Notes: generated from the sequence alone by a model not told the origin. A stretch of 20,603 bases of DNA from an uncultured Hyphomonadaceae bacterium (GCA_938049795.1 CALLCD010000284.1:1-20603); one strand, 5' to 3'; positions 6,219 to 14,480 are shown, counted from the first letter of the stretch. Made by a program: numbers and translations.

Positions 6219-8128
6219 GCTTCGCTCGCCGCAAGCCAGTCCTCTTCGGCTTTGGCCACATCCGCGCTGAGCGCTGCACGGTCGCGCATTAAATCCTGCA
6301 ACACACCCGCCTCAAGCCCCGGCGCAGCGAGGTCAGCATCAATCTCCTCGATCCGGCGCGTGGCCGTGTTCAGTCGCCGTTCGGCCTCGTCCGCCTTTTT
6401 CTTGAGCGGCGCGGCCGCCTTGCGCGCGTCAGAGGCCCGCCGGCGTGCGTCCGCTTTCTGTGCGGGTGTGCTGACAGGGGCAGCGGCTTTAGGTGTTTTT
6501 TTGCCCTTGGCCTTCTTCCGCTTCGCTCCGTCCTTCGGCTTCGTAGGCTCACGATCCGCTTGCAGCACCAGCGCGCGATAATCGTTCAGATCCCCCTCAT
6601 AAATCTCCGCGCGGCCATCCTTGACCAGCCAGAGCTGATCGGCCGTCGCCTCGGCGAGATAAACATCGTGCGTGATCAGCACCACCGCGCCGCGAAAATC
6701 ATTGAGCGCATAGATCAGCGCCTCGCGACTATCAATGTCGAGGTGGGAGGTCGGCTCGTCGAGGATCAAGACATGCGGCTTGTCGAGCGACATCAGCCCC
6801 AGCAGCAGCCGCACTTTCTCTCCGCCCGAAAGCTTCTCGACTTTTGTCTCCACTTTCTCGTGCGAAAACCCCATTGCAGCCGCAATGGCGCGCTGACGGG
6901 CGACGCTTGTGTCATCGGGCAGGGCATGGCGGACATGATCAAGCACCGTCTCGCCCAAGGTCAGCTCATCAAGCTGGTCTTGGGAGAAATAGCCAATCCG
7001 GATCGCGCGCGGGGCCAGCCGCTTACCCGCCATCAGCGGCAGGCGTTCGGCGATGGATTTGACCAAAGTCGTCTTGCCCTGCCCATTGGTGCCGACAATC
7101 GCAATCCGGTCTTCAGGATCAAGCCGCAGCTCGACATTGCTCAATATGCGCGCGTCTTGCCCATAGCCAAGATCTGCGCCCTGAAGCTCCAGCATGGGCG
7201 GGGCGAGCTGCTCTTCGGGCGCGGGGAAGGTGAACGGCACGGTGCGCTCGGCCAGCGGAATGCTGATATCCTGCATCCGCTCGAGCATCTTCACCCGCGA
7301 CTGAGCCTGACGCGCTTTTGACGCTTTGGCACGAAAACGGTCCACAAAGGCCTGCAAATGCGCTTTTTCAGCCTCTTGCTTGGCCCGTTGGCTCTCAAGC
7401 TGAGCCGTCTTCGCCGCGCGCAGCCGCAGCCAAGCATCATAACCGCCCGGGCAAATCGACAGCTGCCTATGCTCCAGCGCCATTGTGTGGGTGACACAGC
7501 GGTTTAGCAGCTCGCGATCATGCGAGACGATAATCACCGTGTGCGGGTAGCGCTTGAGATAGCCCTCAAGCCACGCCGCGCCCTCCAAATCGAGATAATT
7601 GGTCGGCTCGTCCAGCAAGAGCAAATCCGGCTGGGAAAACAAAACGCCCGCAATCGCCGCCCGCATTCGCCAGCCGCCGGAAAACTCGCGTGTGGCCCGC
7701 GCCAGATCTGCCGTTTTGAAGCCAAGCCCCATCAACACTTCCGCCGCCCGCGCTTCGGCCGACCACGCATCAATATCCACGAGCCGCGTATGAATATCGG
7801 CAATCCGCATCGGATCGGTCGCCGTGTCCGCTTCGGCCATCAGCGCATGGCGCTCAGTGTCCGCCTTGAGCACAACATCGAGGATCGTGTCCGAGGTCGG
7901 GGCGACTTCCTGCGCAACCCAGCCGAGCCGTGCGCCCTGATTGAGCTTGATCGCCGCGTCATTGCTTGGCCGTTCCACATCCTCGCGGATCAGCCGGAGC
8001 AGGGTGGATTTGCCCGTCCCGTTGCGCCCGACAAGGCCGACTTTCCAGCCCGCCGAAATTTGCGCGGAGGCGGCTTCAAACAGAGGGCGGGCTTCGACCC
8101 GGAAATCAAGATTGGATATGGTCAACAT
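6188..8128 (-). CDS. ABC-F family ATPase (ribosome-associated, Uup/YheS-like)
   Basis: The 646-residue protein has two ABC cassettes and no membrane domain, as in ABC-F proteins. Cassette 1 has Walker A GRNGTGKST (34-42), signature FSGGWRMR (149-156), Walker B LLLLDEP (169-175) and the switch histidine in VSHDRE. The interdomain linker (about 235-290) is Arg/Lys/Gln-rich and coiled, the expected P-site tRNA interaction segment. Cassette 2 has GTNGQGKTT (346-354), LSGGEKVR (433-440) and VLILDEP (453-459). A Lys/Ala-rich tether and a C-terminal coiled coil (about 525-646) follow, the latter a possible nucleic-acid or ribosome-binding extension. ABC-F proteins act on stalled ribosomes or on translation factors. 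The ATG at 8128 gives the normal MLTISNLDF start; a GTG at 8176 would add 16 atypical residues. Housekeeping translation function is more likely than antibiotic resistance. Confidence 0.93.
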   Translation of the reverse strand: MLTISNLDFRVEARPLFEAASAQISAGWKVGLVGRNGTGKSTLLRLIREDVERPSNDAAIKLNQGARLGWVAQEVAPTSDTILDVVLKADTERHALMAEADTATDPMRIADIHTRLVDIDAWSAEARAAEVLMGLGFKTADLARATREFSGGWRMRAAIAGVLFSQPDLLLLDEPTNYLDLEGAAWLEGYLKRYPHTVIIVSHDRELLNRCVTHTMALEHRQLSICPGGYDAWLRLRAAKTAQLESQRAKQEAEKAHLQAFVDRFRAKASKARQAQSRVKMLERMQDISIPLAERTVPFTFPAPEEQLAPPMLELQGADLGYGQDARILSNVELRLDPEDRIAIVGTNGQGKTTLVKSIAERLPLMAGKRLAPRAIRIGYFSQDQLDELTLGETVLDHVRHALPDDTSVARQRAIAAAMGFSHEKVETKVEKLSGGEKVRLLLGLMSLDKPHVLILDEPTSHLDIDSREALIYALNDFRGAVVLITHDVYLAEATADQLWLVKDGRAEIYEGDLNDYRALVLQADREPTKPKDGAKRKKAKGKKTPKAAAPVSTPAQKADARRRASDARKAAAPLKKKADEAERRLNTATRRIEEIDADLAAPGLEAGVLQDLMRDRAALSADVAKAEEDWLAASEAYEKAISEAG

Positions 8129-8333
8129 AGGCGCGGGTTTAGCGCCATCGGGCCCGAACACAAGGCTTATTCCCACCGCGCAAATTTCGCTTGCTTTTCG
8201 AGGTCCGCTCTCTTATGGCTGCGCGACGGAAAACCAAACCAAATCAGACCCCGTCCACAGCGTGACCCTGTCCGGTTTGATAGCCCGATTAGCCGTCTGT
8301 GTCAGGACCACAAAACGAAAGGAGAGCCCCATC

Positions 8334-8462
8334 ATGTTTGCCCGTAACTTCCTGCGCAACACAACGCTTTCCAACCGTTTCGCATCCGGCCTGCCCAGTG
8401 ATTTTCTCTCCCCCAAGCATAAGGATTATCTGGCCATCGTCGCAGAACTTATAAGGCAGTAG
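8334..8462 (+). CDS. Small ORF, 42 codons, strong Shine-Dalgarno, function unknown
   Basis: An ATG at 8334 follows AAAGGAGAG (8318-8326) with 7 bases spacing, which is the best ribosome-binding site in this part of the window. The 42-residue product begins MFARNFLRN, is basic in its first half, and ends in a short amphipathic helix (DYLAIVAELIRQ); it has no signal peptide or membrane helix. A hairpin begins at its stop codon. It is divergent from the ABC-F gene (205 bases between the start codons) and ends 96 bases before the decarboxylase gene, so it could be an independent small protein or a leader ORF for that gene. No family is recognised. Confidence 0.55.
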   Translation: MFARNFLRNTTLSNRFASGLPSDFLSPKHKDYLAIVAELIRQ

Positions 8463-8488
8463 CGAGCTGTTAACGCTCGTTCCGTTTT
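8461..8488 (+). terminator. Hairpin at the end of the small ORF, weak terminator or attenuator
   Basis: CGAGC (8463-8467) pairs with GCTCG (8475-8479), extended by two outer pairs (8461-8462 with 8480-8481), around a TGTTAAC loop. CCGTTTT follows. The stem overlaps the stop codon of the small ORF. The T run is short, so termination would be weak. Confidence 0.35.
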
Positions 8489-8494
8489 ATGCGC

Positions 8495-8526
8495 ATCGGC
8501 CGGTTCTGGCCGGTTGAGTTTTGTTT
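8495..8526 (+). terminator. Second hairpin before the decarboxylase gene
   Basis: ATCGGCC (8495-8501) pairs with GGCCGGT (8508-8514), one T-G wobble, around a six-base loop, followed by a T-rich TTTTGTTT stretch after a four-base gap. It lies between the small ORF and the decarboxylase start at 8559. It could end the small ORF transcript or control read-through. Confidence 0.35.
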
Positions 8527-8558
8527 GAGCCCTTGTGCTCTTCTTATGGACATTCCAG

Positions 8559-9794
8559 ATGACCCACTTGGACAGCGCGTCTTTGGCGCGGCCTTCCTTC
8601 CTGACCGATCCTGACCATGACAGCGGACTGGCCGTCTTCCAATCCGTCCGGCAGGCACTTGACGCTTATGACGGCGACGACGCGTTTTGCGTGCTCTATC
8701 CGCAAGCCATCGCGGCGGCGGCGACCCAATTCCTCGAGCGATTCCCGGGCCAGGTCCTCTATGCCGTCAAAGCCAATCCGCATCCGGCGATATTGCAAAC
8801 CCTCTGGGCGGCAGGGCTGAGATCGTTTGATGTGGCCTCGATTGCCGAGATTGATCTGGTCCGGCAGACGGCGCCCGACGCTAAAATGTACCTCATGCAT
8901 CCGGTCAAATCGCGCCAGACCCTGCGCCATGCCTATGCGGCGGGCATCCGCGATTTTGCCTATGACAGCGCCGCTGAACTGGCAAAAATCATTGAAGAAA
9001 TCGGCGGTCTCTCCGCTGCAGACGACGCGCCCCTACGCTTGCATTTGCGCCTTGCGCTGGCCAATGGCGCGGCGAAAATGTCGCTCGCAGGCAAATTCGG
9101 TGTCGAGGGGGGCGAAGCGGTCAGCCTCTTGCGCGCCGCTGCAGCTACGGGCGCAGAACTTGGCATCACCTTCCATGTCGGCTCGCAATGCCACGAGCCC
9201 GAAGACTACCGCCGCGCCGTGGGCCGTGTCCGCGCACTGGTCGATGAGGCGGGTGTGCATCTTTCCAGCCTCGATTGCGGCGGGGGCTTTCCCATTGCCT
9301 ATCCGGGCATGACACCGCCCCCAATGGACACTTATTTCGCCGTCATCGCCGACGCGCTCAAGGCCTATGGTTTCACCGACATCGACATTCTTGGAGAGCC
9401 CGGCCGGGCCTTATGCGCCGAAGGCGGCTCCACGCTGGTCCGGGTCGAACTGCGCAAAGGCGACGACCTCTACATCAATGACGGGATTTACGGCTCGCTC
9501 TTTGATGCGGGCACGTTCGACTGGGTGTTTCCGGTCAAACGTCATCGCCTCACAAGCGAAAATGATCATACGGACGGCGCAACACCCATGCGCGGCTTCC
9601 GCTTGATGGGACCAACCTGCGACAGCCATGACATTCTGCGAGGGCCGTTCCAATTGCCAGTTGACATGTCCGAAGGGGACTGGATCGAAATCGGCCACAC
9701 CGGCGCTTACGGACAGGCTCTGGCGTCCCGTTTCAACGGCTTCGGCCCGACCGCCGTGTTCGCGATTGCCGAGCAGGGCTTTGGCGACATCTAG
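8559..9794 (+). CDS. Fold-III PLP-dependent decarboxylase, ornithine decarboxylase-like
   Basis: The 411-residue protein is an alanine-racemase-fold decarboxylase. K71 in YAVKANPHP is the PLP Schiff-base lysine; HVGSQ (H206) stacks on the ring; GGGF (241-244) and GEPGR (279-283) hold the phosphate; C354 and D355 in GPTCDSHD and Y384 complete the active site. The GPTCDxxD motif and IYGSL segment resemble eukaryotic-type ornithine decarboxylase or lysine/ornithine decarboxylase more than diaminopimelate decarboxylase. The likely reaction is L-ornithine to putrescine, a first step of polyamine synthesis. The ATG at 8559 is preferred over a GTG at 8535. It stands alone apart from the upstream small ORF and hairpins. 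Ornithine, lysine or carboxynorspermidine as substrate cannot be fully separated by eye. Confidence 0.87.
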   Translation: MTHLDSASLARPSFLTDPDHDSGLAVFQSVRQALDAYDGDDAFCVLYPQAIAAAATQFLERFPGQVLYAVKANPHPAILQTLWAAGLRSFDVASIAEIDLVRQTAPDAKMYLMHPVKSRQTLRHAYAAGIRDFAYDSAAELAKIIEEIGGLSAADDAPLRLHLRLALANGAAKMSLAGKFGVEGGEAVSLLRAAAATGAELGITFHVGSQCHEPEDYRRAVGRVRALVDEAGVHLSSLDCGGGFPIAYPGMTPPPMDTYFAVIADALKAYGFTDIDILGEPGRALCAEGGSTLVRVELRKGDDLYINDGIYGSLFDAGTFDWVFPVKRHRLTSENDHTDGATPMRGFRLMGPTCDSHDILRGPFQLPVDMSEGDWIEIGHTGAYGQALASRFNGFGPTAVFAIAEQGFGDI

Positions 9795-9853
9795 CGCGGT
9801 CCGCCCGAATCCACGAGACCAAGATGAGGAAACTGTTGCCGTAAAGTCACATT

Positions 9854-9867
9854 TGTTTTCGAACATA
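9854..9867. promoter_or_regulatory. Candidate GlpR operator upstream of glpD
   Basis: TGTT and AACA arms flank TTCG (9854-9865). On the minus strand, TATGTTCGAA (9858-9867) fits the E. coli GlpR half-site WATKYTCGWW at all ten positions (consensus from memory). The site lies about 130 bases before glpD. A possible promoter overlaps it: TTGTTT at 9853, 17 bases, CATAAA at 9876. GlpR, a DeoR-type repressor released by glycerol-3-phosphate, is the expected regulator. Confidence 0.45.
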
Positions 9868-9884
9868 TAAAATCACATAAAAAC

Positions 9885-9914
9885 AATGCATGAATTGCCA
9901 TATCGCCATGCATT
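9885..9914. repeat. Inverted repeat in the glpD leader
   Basis: The eight-base arms AATGCATG (9885-9892) and CATGCATT (9907-9914) are perfectly complementary around a 14-base centre. Each arm contains the self-palindrome ATGCAT, so the element can also be read as two copies of one site. It may be a protein-binding dyad or an RNA stem in the glpD leader. Confidence 0.4.
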
Positions 9915-9926
9915 TTCGTTTGCGAA
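9911..9926. promoter_or_regulatory. Second candidate GlpR operator
   Basis: CATTTTCGTT (9911-9920) matches nine of ten positions of the GlpR half-site, and TTCG (9915-9918) with CGAA (9923-9926) form a dyad. A repeated site about 55 bases from the first would suit cooperative repression of glpD. Confidence 0.4.
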
Positions 9927-9931
9927 CTTGT

Positions 9932-9954
9932 CCCTTAACTGCGATGGTTAAGGG
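9932..9954. promoter_or_regulatory. Perfect inverted repeat 40 bases before glpD
   Basis: CCCTTAAC (9932-9939) and GTTAAGGG (9947-9954) are perfect complements around a seven-base loop, close to the glpD start. In RNA this is a stable stem; there is no T run, so it is not a normal terminator. It may be an operator or a leader hairpin. Confidence 0.5.
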
Positions 9955-9993
9955 CGCGGTTCAGGGAAGCGACAGGCGCGACACGAGGGCAGT

Positions 9994-11484
9994 ATGTACG
10001 ATATTCTGGTCATCGGAGGCGGCATCAACGGGGCAGGCATCGCGCGCGATGCAGCAGGCCGTGGCCTCAGCGTGATCCTCTGTGAAAAAGACGACCTCGC
10101 CTCACACACCTCATCCTCCTCCACCAAGCTAATCCACGGCGGCTTGCGCTATCTCGAACATTACGATTTCGCCCTTGTCCGCAAAGCGCTGGCCGAGCGT
10201 GAAGTCCTGCTCAAAGCCGCCCCGCACATCATCTGGCCGATGCGCTTCGTTCTGCCCCACCAGAAAGACCAGCGCCCCGCATGGCTCGTCCGGATTGGCC
10301 TGTTCCTCTACGACCATATGGGCGGACGCAAATTGCTGCCCCCAACCAAAGTGCTCAAGCGCGCCAAAACCGACAGGCTCGACCCGCTCAAGCCCGAGTT
10401 CAAAAAAGCCTTTGAATATTCCGATTGCTGGGTCGAGGACTCCCGCCTCGTCGTCCTCAACACAGTCGATGCCGCCGAACGCGGCGCAGACATACTCACC
10501 CGCAGCCCCTGTATCGGGCTCGAGCGGCATGACGATCATTGGACCGCCCGGCTCGACACGCCCGATGGCGAACGCACCATCGAAGCAAAGACCATTGTCA
10601 ACGCGGCCGGCCCGTGGGTCGATGATGTGATCGGTCTGTCGTCGAAATCCGGAAAAAATGGCGGGCAGGTGCGGCTGGTCAAAGGCTCCCACATTATCAC
10701 CCGCAAACTGTTTGACGGCGACCACGCCTATTTCTTCCAGAACGGTGATGGCCGGATCATTTTCGCCATTCCTTATGAGGCCGGAACCTCCACTCTGGTC
10801 GGCACCACCGATGTCCCGTTCGAAGCCAATAAGGATGTCGTCGAAATCTCGCCCGAAGAGACCCACTATCTGTGCGAGGCTGTCAGCGAATATTTCTCCA
10901 CCCCCGTCACGCCCGATGATGTCATCTCGACCTATTCCGGCGTCCGCCCGCTCTACGAAGATCACAGCGCAGACGCCTCCGAGGTCACGCGCGACTACGT
11001 TCTCTCACTCGATGCGGAAGATGGTGCGCCCATCCTGTCCGTGTTTGGCGGCAAGATCACAACCTATCGCAAGCTTGCCGAGGGCGTTTTGAAAATCCTC
11101 TCGCGGTCATTGATCGGCATGGCGTCGGACTGGACCAAATCAGCCCCGCTCCCGGGCGGCGATATTCGGGATGCCGATTTTGATGGCTTCCTGGCCAGCA
11201 TGACGGCGAAATATTCCGGCTTCGACAAACCCCTCCTGACACGGCTCGCCCGCGCTTATGGCACCCGCATGCCGCGCATTCTTGACGGCGCGCAAAGCGT
11301 GGCAGATCTGGGCAAGCATTTTGGCGGCGGCCTCTATGCGGCAGAGGTTCAATACCTGATTGACGCGGAGTTCGCGCGATCAGCGGAAGACATTGTTTGG
11401 CGGCGCAGCAAGCTTGGCTTGCACATGACGCCAGCGGAGATTGACGCACTTTTTGTCTGGCTCGGACAAAGGGAGGCGGCATAG
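9994..11484 (+). CDS. glpD: Aerobic glycerol-3-phosphate dehydrogenase
   Basis: The 496-residue FAD enzyme oxidises sn-glycerol-3-phosphate to dihydroxyacetone phosphate and passes electrons to quinone at the inner face of the cytoplasmic membrane. The N-terminal dinucleotide motif GGGINGAG (residues 8-15) binds FAD. The family blocks SSSSTKLIHGGLRYLEHYD (40-58), NAAGPWVDD near 205 and GTTDVPF near 270 are all present, and the last 120 or so residues form the usual C-terminal alpha-helical domain. A GAGGGCAG ribosome-binding region precedes the ATG. No glpK, glpF or glpR lies beside it. The 199-base upstream gap holds two GlpR-like sites and two further dyads, so control by glycerol-3-phosphate is likely. 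A hairpin lies three bases after the stop. Confidence 0.95.
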   Translation: MYDILVIGGGINGAGIARDAAGRGLSVILCEKDDLASHTSSSSTKLIHGGLRYLEHYDFALVRKALAEREVLLKAAPHIIWPMRFVLPHQKDQRPAWLVRIGLFLYDHMGGRKLLPPTKVLKRAKTDRLDPLKPEFKKAFEYSDCWVEDSRLVVLNTVDAAERGADILTRSPCIGLERHDDHWTARLDTPDGERTIEAKTIVNAAGPWVDDVIGLSSKSGKNGGQVRLVKGSHIITRKLFDGDHAYFFQNGDGRIIFAIPYEAGTSTLVGTTDVPFEANKDVVEISPEETHYLCEAVSEYFSTPVTPDDVISTYSGVRPLYEDHSADASEVTRDYVLSLDAEDGAPILSVFGGKITTYRKLAEGVLKILSRSLIGMASDWTKSAPLPGGDIRDADFDGFLASMTAKYSGFDKPLLTRLARAYGTRMPRILDGAQSVADLGKHFGGGLYAAEVQYLIDAEFARSAEDIVWRRSKLGLHMTPAEIDALFVWLGQREAA

Positions 11485-11487
11485 GGC

Positions 11488-11507
11488 GCCCATGTGAGAA
11501 CATGGGC
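11488..11507 (+). terminator. Hairpin with GAGA tetraloop between glpD and the TonB-dependent receptor
   Basis: GCCCATGT (11488-11495) and ACATGGGC (11500-11507) form a perfect eight-pair stem capped by GAGA, a GNRA tetraloop. The following TGAGTTTCAACTT is only moderately T-rich. It may end the glpD transcript weakly or be a 5'-leader structure of the receptor mRNA, whose start lies 48 bases further on. Confidence 0.5.
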
Positions 11508-11555
11508 TGAGTTTCAACTTAACTGTAACTGCAAGTGAATCCTGGGAGGATTAAA

Positions 11556-14420
11556 ATGACCAACAAGACTAGATTTCTACTAAGCGCCGGACTGTCCGCG
11601 CTTCTGCTGGGCGGAATGGGCCATGCCCAAACATCCGCGGATGATGATGGCGTGCGCGAATTGGACGCCGTCACCGTCACCGGCATTCGTGGCTCGCTCG
11701 AGCGCGGCCTCGCTTTCAAGGAAAATTCCGATGTGATCGTCGATGCGATCTCGGCCGAGGAATTGGGGAAGTTCCCTGACCAGAACGTCGCTGAATCGCT
11801 TCAGCGTGTGACCGGTGTTGCCATTACGCGTTCGCGCGGTGGTGAAGGTCAGTTCGTTACTGTTCGTGGTCTCGGCCAAGAGTTCAACACGCTGACCTAT
11901 AAGGGACGCGAACTTGCGACGGAAAACCCCGGCCGCGAATTTTCGTTCGATGTCATTCCATCCGAACTGATCAGCTCGGCGCAGGTCTTCAAGACCACAA
12001 CAGCGGCGCAAACGGACGGCTCCATCGGTGGTCTCGTCAATATCGAAACCGCCCGCGCTTTGTCGAACCCCGGCTTCCATGTTGCAGCTTCTGCCGGCAC
12101 ACAGCTTGAAAGCCTGAACGATGATTTCGGCTTTAAAGGCGCACTGGTTGCCTCGCAGACGTTTGCGAACGACACAATCGGCGTCATTGGATCGATTGCG
12201 TTTCAGGAACGTCTCTTCCGCACGGACACAGCCGAGTCGATTGCGATTGATCAGTCTACCGACTTCAATGGCGACGGCGTGAATGACCGCTTGAACTCGT
12301 TCAATGCGAACATCAACGAAGAAGACCGTGAGCGTTTCGGCGCGACACTGGCGGTCGAGTTCGAGCCGAATGATTCCACATCGGTCACTGTCGACTTCCT
12401 CTATACTAGCTTCAAAAGCCCAAGTATCTCCTCGTCCTATTCCTACTTCCCGAACCCGGGTGTTGTGACAGGTGCGACAGTGAACGCGGCCAATGATGTT
12501 GTGTCCCAAACCTCCAACTTCACCGCCGGTGCACCTTTCTCGAATATTTTCGACTTTGTTGCCCGCCGGACGGAAGTGGACACCGAAACCTTCCAGATCG
12601 GTGGCAATTGGGAACAGCGTTTCGGCGACAATCTCCGCTTCGAGCTTGATGCGTCTTACTCAAACTCGGACGGTATCCGCGACGGCCTCGGCACCAATGA
12701 TGGTGGCGGTAGCTTCTTTGTGGTCAGCTTTGTTGGCGCAAACTTCCAGCAGATTGACAATGGCCGTATCGTGCCAGACATCAATTTCACCGCGCTGCCG
12801 AACTTCAATGCGACAACCACTGTGCCGCTTGATCAGTTGCCAGCCGATGGTGCGCGTCTGCACTTCTCGCGGAACTCGTCCAATCAGGTTGAAGACGAGA
12901 TCTTCACCATCCGCGGCGACGCGGACTGGGAGTTCTCCGACAATGCCACCTTCAGAACCGGTTTCGACTTTATCTCTCGGTCGAAAACCAATCAGCTGTT
13001 CGACAACTCCGATGGCGGACGTTTCTGTGGTGATGCGACAATTCCGCTGCCAACCCTCGGCACGGGTCTGTCAGACCCAACCGGCGCAGCGCAAAATGCG
13101 TTCTTCTGTGACCGGTCTATCCTGTTCGCAGACCTCTTGACCCCTGACCAACTCGGCACACTCCTGACGCCCTTCATTGGTGAGGATAAGGGCTTCCTCA
13201 GCTCGATCGGCGCAAATATTCCGCGGAACTTCCAGACCGTGAACATTGCCACCGTCGAGCAGGCTTTCGAGGCGCTTGCCGCTTTGACTGGGCAGTCTAG
13301 CTTCCTGACACCAACCCTGAACGCAACAAGCTCGAGCGACATCGACGAAGACATCATCAGCGCCTATGCGCAGATCGATTTCGAAGGCGACCTCGGCTCT
13401 ATTCCGTTCACGGCAAATGCCGGTGTCCGTGTGGCCTACACCGATCTGACATCGCGCGGTGTCGGTGCAGTCCTGCAATCGATCGTGCTCGATACCGTCT
13501 CCGGTAACAATGCGATCACCGTTGATCCAGCGGCCAATATTGTCGAAACCAATGACTATTTCGACGTCTTGCCAAGCTTCAACATTGCCTTTGATCTGCA
13601 AGACAACCTCAAGCTTCGCGCCGGGTTCTCGCAGTCACTTGCACGCCCAACCTTCAATGATCTGACCACGGTCTTTGCCGTCACCCAGATCAATGCAGGA
13701 CAGGAAGAAGCCGCCGGTGCCAACCCGCAGCTTGAAGCGGTCCGGTCGAACAATCTCGACCTGTCACTGGAATGGTATGGAAACAATGGCCTGTCTCTAT
13801 CGGCAGCTGGTTTCTATAAGGACATTTCGGACTTCATCACCAACTCGAACACAAACGAGACGATCACGATCCCTGAATCGACTGATCTGGCTGGTGTTGC
13901 GCAAGGTCCGCAAGATGTAACCTTCCTCGTTACGGGTCCGCAGAACGGCGACAATGCCGAAGTCTTCGGTCTTGAACTGGCAGGTCAATATCTCCACGAG
14001 TCCGGCTTCGGCATCTCGTCCAACATCACGGTTGCAGATTCCAATGCAACCTCGGGCGGTATTTCGGCACCTCTGGAGAACATCTCCGACTTCACAGCCA
14101 ACGTCTCGGTCTTCTACGAGAATCACGGCCTTCAGGCCCGTGCGGCTCTGAACCATCGCGGCGACTTCCTCGCTTCGACCGAAGGTGAGGGCGGTTTTGC
14201 CGAGATCACGGATGACTTCACCCAGCTTGATCTCTCTGTCTCGTACAATTTCGAGCAGTGGGTCGGCTATGATGTCTCGATCTTCGCCGAGGGCATCAAC
14301 GTGACCAATGAGCCATTCGTGAACATTTCGAGCGATCTGGGAGCGCCTGGAAGTGCTCTGCTCGAAAGCTTCATCGACAATGGGTCACGCTGGTTGTTCG
14401 GCATTCGCGGCTCGTTCTAA
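11556..14420 (+). CDS. TonB-dependent outer-membrane receptor (Xanthomonas/Caulobacter type)
   Basis: The 954-residue protein starts at ATG 11556 behind GGGAGGA (11544-11550), better than the in-frame GTG at 11535. A signal peptide spans residues 1-24 with likely cleavage after GHA. A TonB-box-like stretch (LDAVTVTG, 36-43) precedes the plug domain with the characteristic GIRGSLERGLAFK, GKFPDQNVAESLQRVTGV and VTVRGLG blocks (43-107); these resemble the TIGR01782 class. The remaining 750 or so residues show alternating beta-strand patterns of a 22-strand barrel and end in GIRGSF, with the terminal Phe required for outer-membrane assembly. Members of this class often import plant or algal oligosaccharides using TonB energy. 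The galactose operon about 4 kb away hints at galactosides as substrate (inference). It ends in a strong terminator. Its own promoter is not clear in the 71-base gap after glpD. Confidence 0.94.
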   Translation: MTNKTRFLLSAGLSALLLGGMGHAQTSADDDGVRELDAVTVTGIRGSLERGLAFKENSDVIVDAISAEELGKFPDQNVAESLQRVTGVAITRSRGGEGQFVTVRGLGQEFNTLTYKGRELATENPGREFSFDVIPSELISSAQVFKTTTAAQTDGSIGGLVNIETARALSNPGFHVAASAGTQLESLNDDFGFKGALVASQTFANDTIGVIGSIAFQERLFRTDTAESIAIDQSTDFNGDGVNDRLNSFNANINEEDRERFGATLAVEFEPNDSTSVTVDFLYTSFKSPSISSSYSYFPNPGVVTGATVNAANDVVSQTSNFTAGAPFSNIFDFVARRTEVDTETFQIGGNWEQRFGDNLRFELDASYSNSDGIRDGLGTNDGGGSFFVVSFVGANFQQIDNGRIVPDINFTALPNFNATTTVPLDQLPADGARLHFSRNSSNQVEDEIFTIRGDADWEFSDNATFRTGFDFISRSKTNQLFDNSDGGRFCGDATIPLPTLGTGLSDPTGAAQNAFFCDRSILFADLLTPDQLGTLLTPFIGEDKGFLSSIGANIPRNFQTVNIATVEQAFEALAALTGQSSFLTPTLNATSSSDIDEDIISAYAQIDFEGDLGSIPFTANAGVRVAYTDLTSRGVGAVLQSIVLDTVSGNNAITVDPAANIVETNDYFDVLPSFNIAFDLQDNLKLRAGFSQSLARPTFNDLTTVFAVTQINAGQEEAAGANPQLEAVRSNNLDLSLEWYGNNGLSLSAAGFYKDISDFITNSNTNETITIPESTDLAGVAQGPQDVTFLVTGPQNGDNAEVFGLELAGQYLHESGFGISSNITVADSNATSGGISAPLENISDFTANVSVFYENHGLQARAALNHRGDFLASTEGEGGFAEITDDFTQLDLSVSYNFEQWVGYDVSIFAEGINVTNEPFVNISSDLGAPGSALLESFIDNGSRWLFGIRGSF

Positions 14421-14446
14421 ACGGGTCCGCTGAACCACACTCCATC

Positions 14447-14480
14447 AAGGGCGGCGCAGCAATGTGCCGCCCTTTTTCTT
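14447..14480 (+). terminator. Rho-independent terminator of the TonB-dependent receptor gene
   Basis: AAGGGCGGC (14447-14455) pairs with GCCGCCCTT (14466-14474), extended by GCA/TGT with one wobble, around a GCAA tetraloop. TTTCTT follows the stem. It starts 27 bases after the stop codon. Confidence 0.9.

Noticed and set aside
6188..8128. ABC-F gene as an antibiotic-resistance determinant
   Set aside because: Length, linker and C-terminal coiled coil look like the housekeeping Uup/YheS-type group, and there is no mobile element or resistance context.
6560..8347. Plus-strand open frames opposite the ABC-F gene
   Set aside because: They are antisense shadows of a gene with all Walker and signature motifs.
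8559..9794. Diaminopimelate decarboxylase (lysA)
   Set aside because: The GPTCDSHD active-site wording and the overall motif set fit ornithine-type decarboxylases better, and no lysine-pathway genes are nearby.
10129..10965. Minus-strand open frame of 278 codons inside glpD
   Set aside because: It is a shadow of glpD, with no ribosome-binding site or family resemblance.
11580..12509. Minus-strand open frame of 309 codons inside the TonB-dependent receptor
   Set aside because: It is antisense to the plug region of a clear receptor gene, and its composition is not protein-like.
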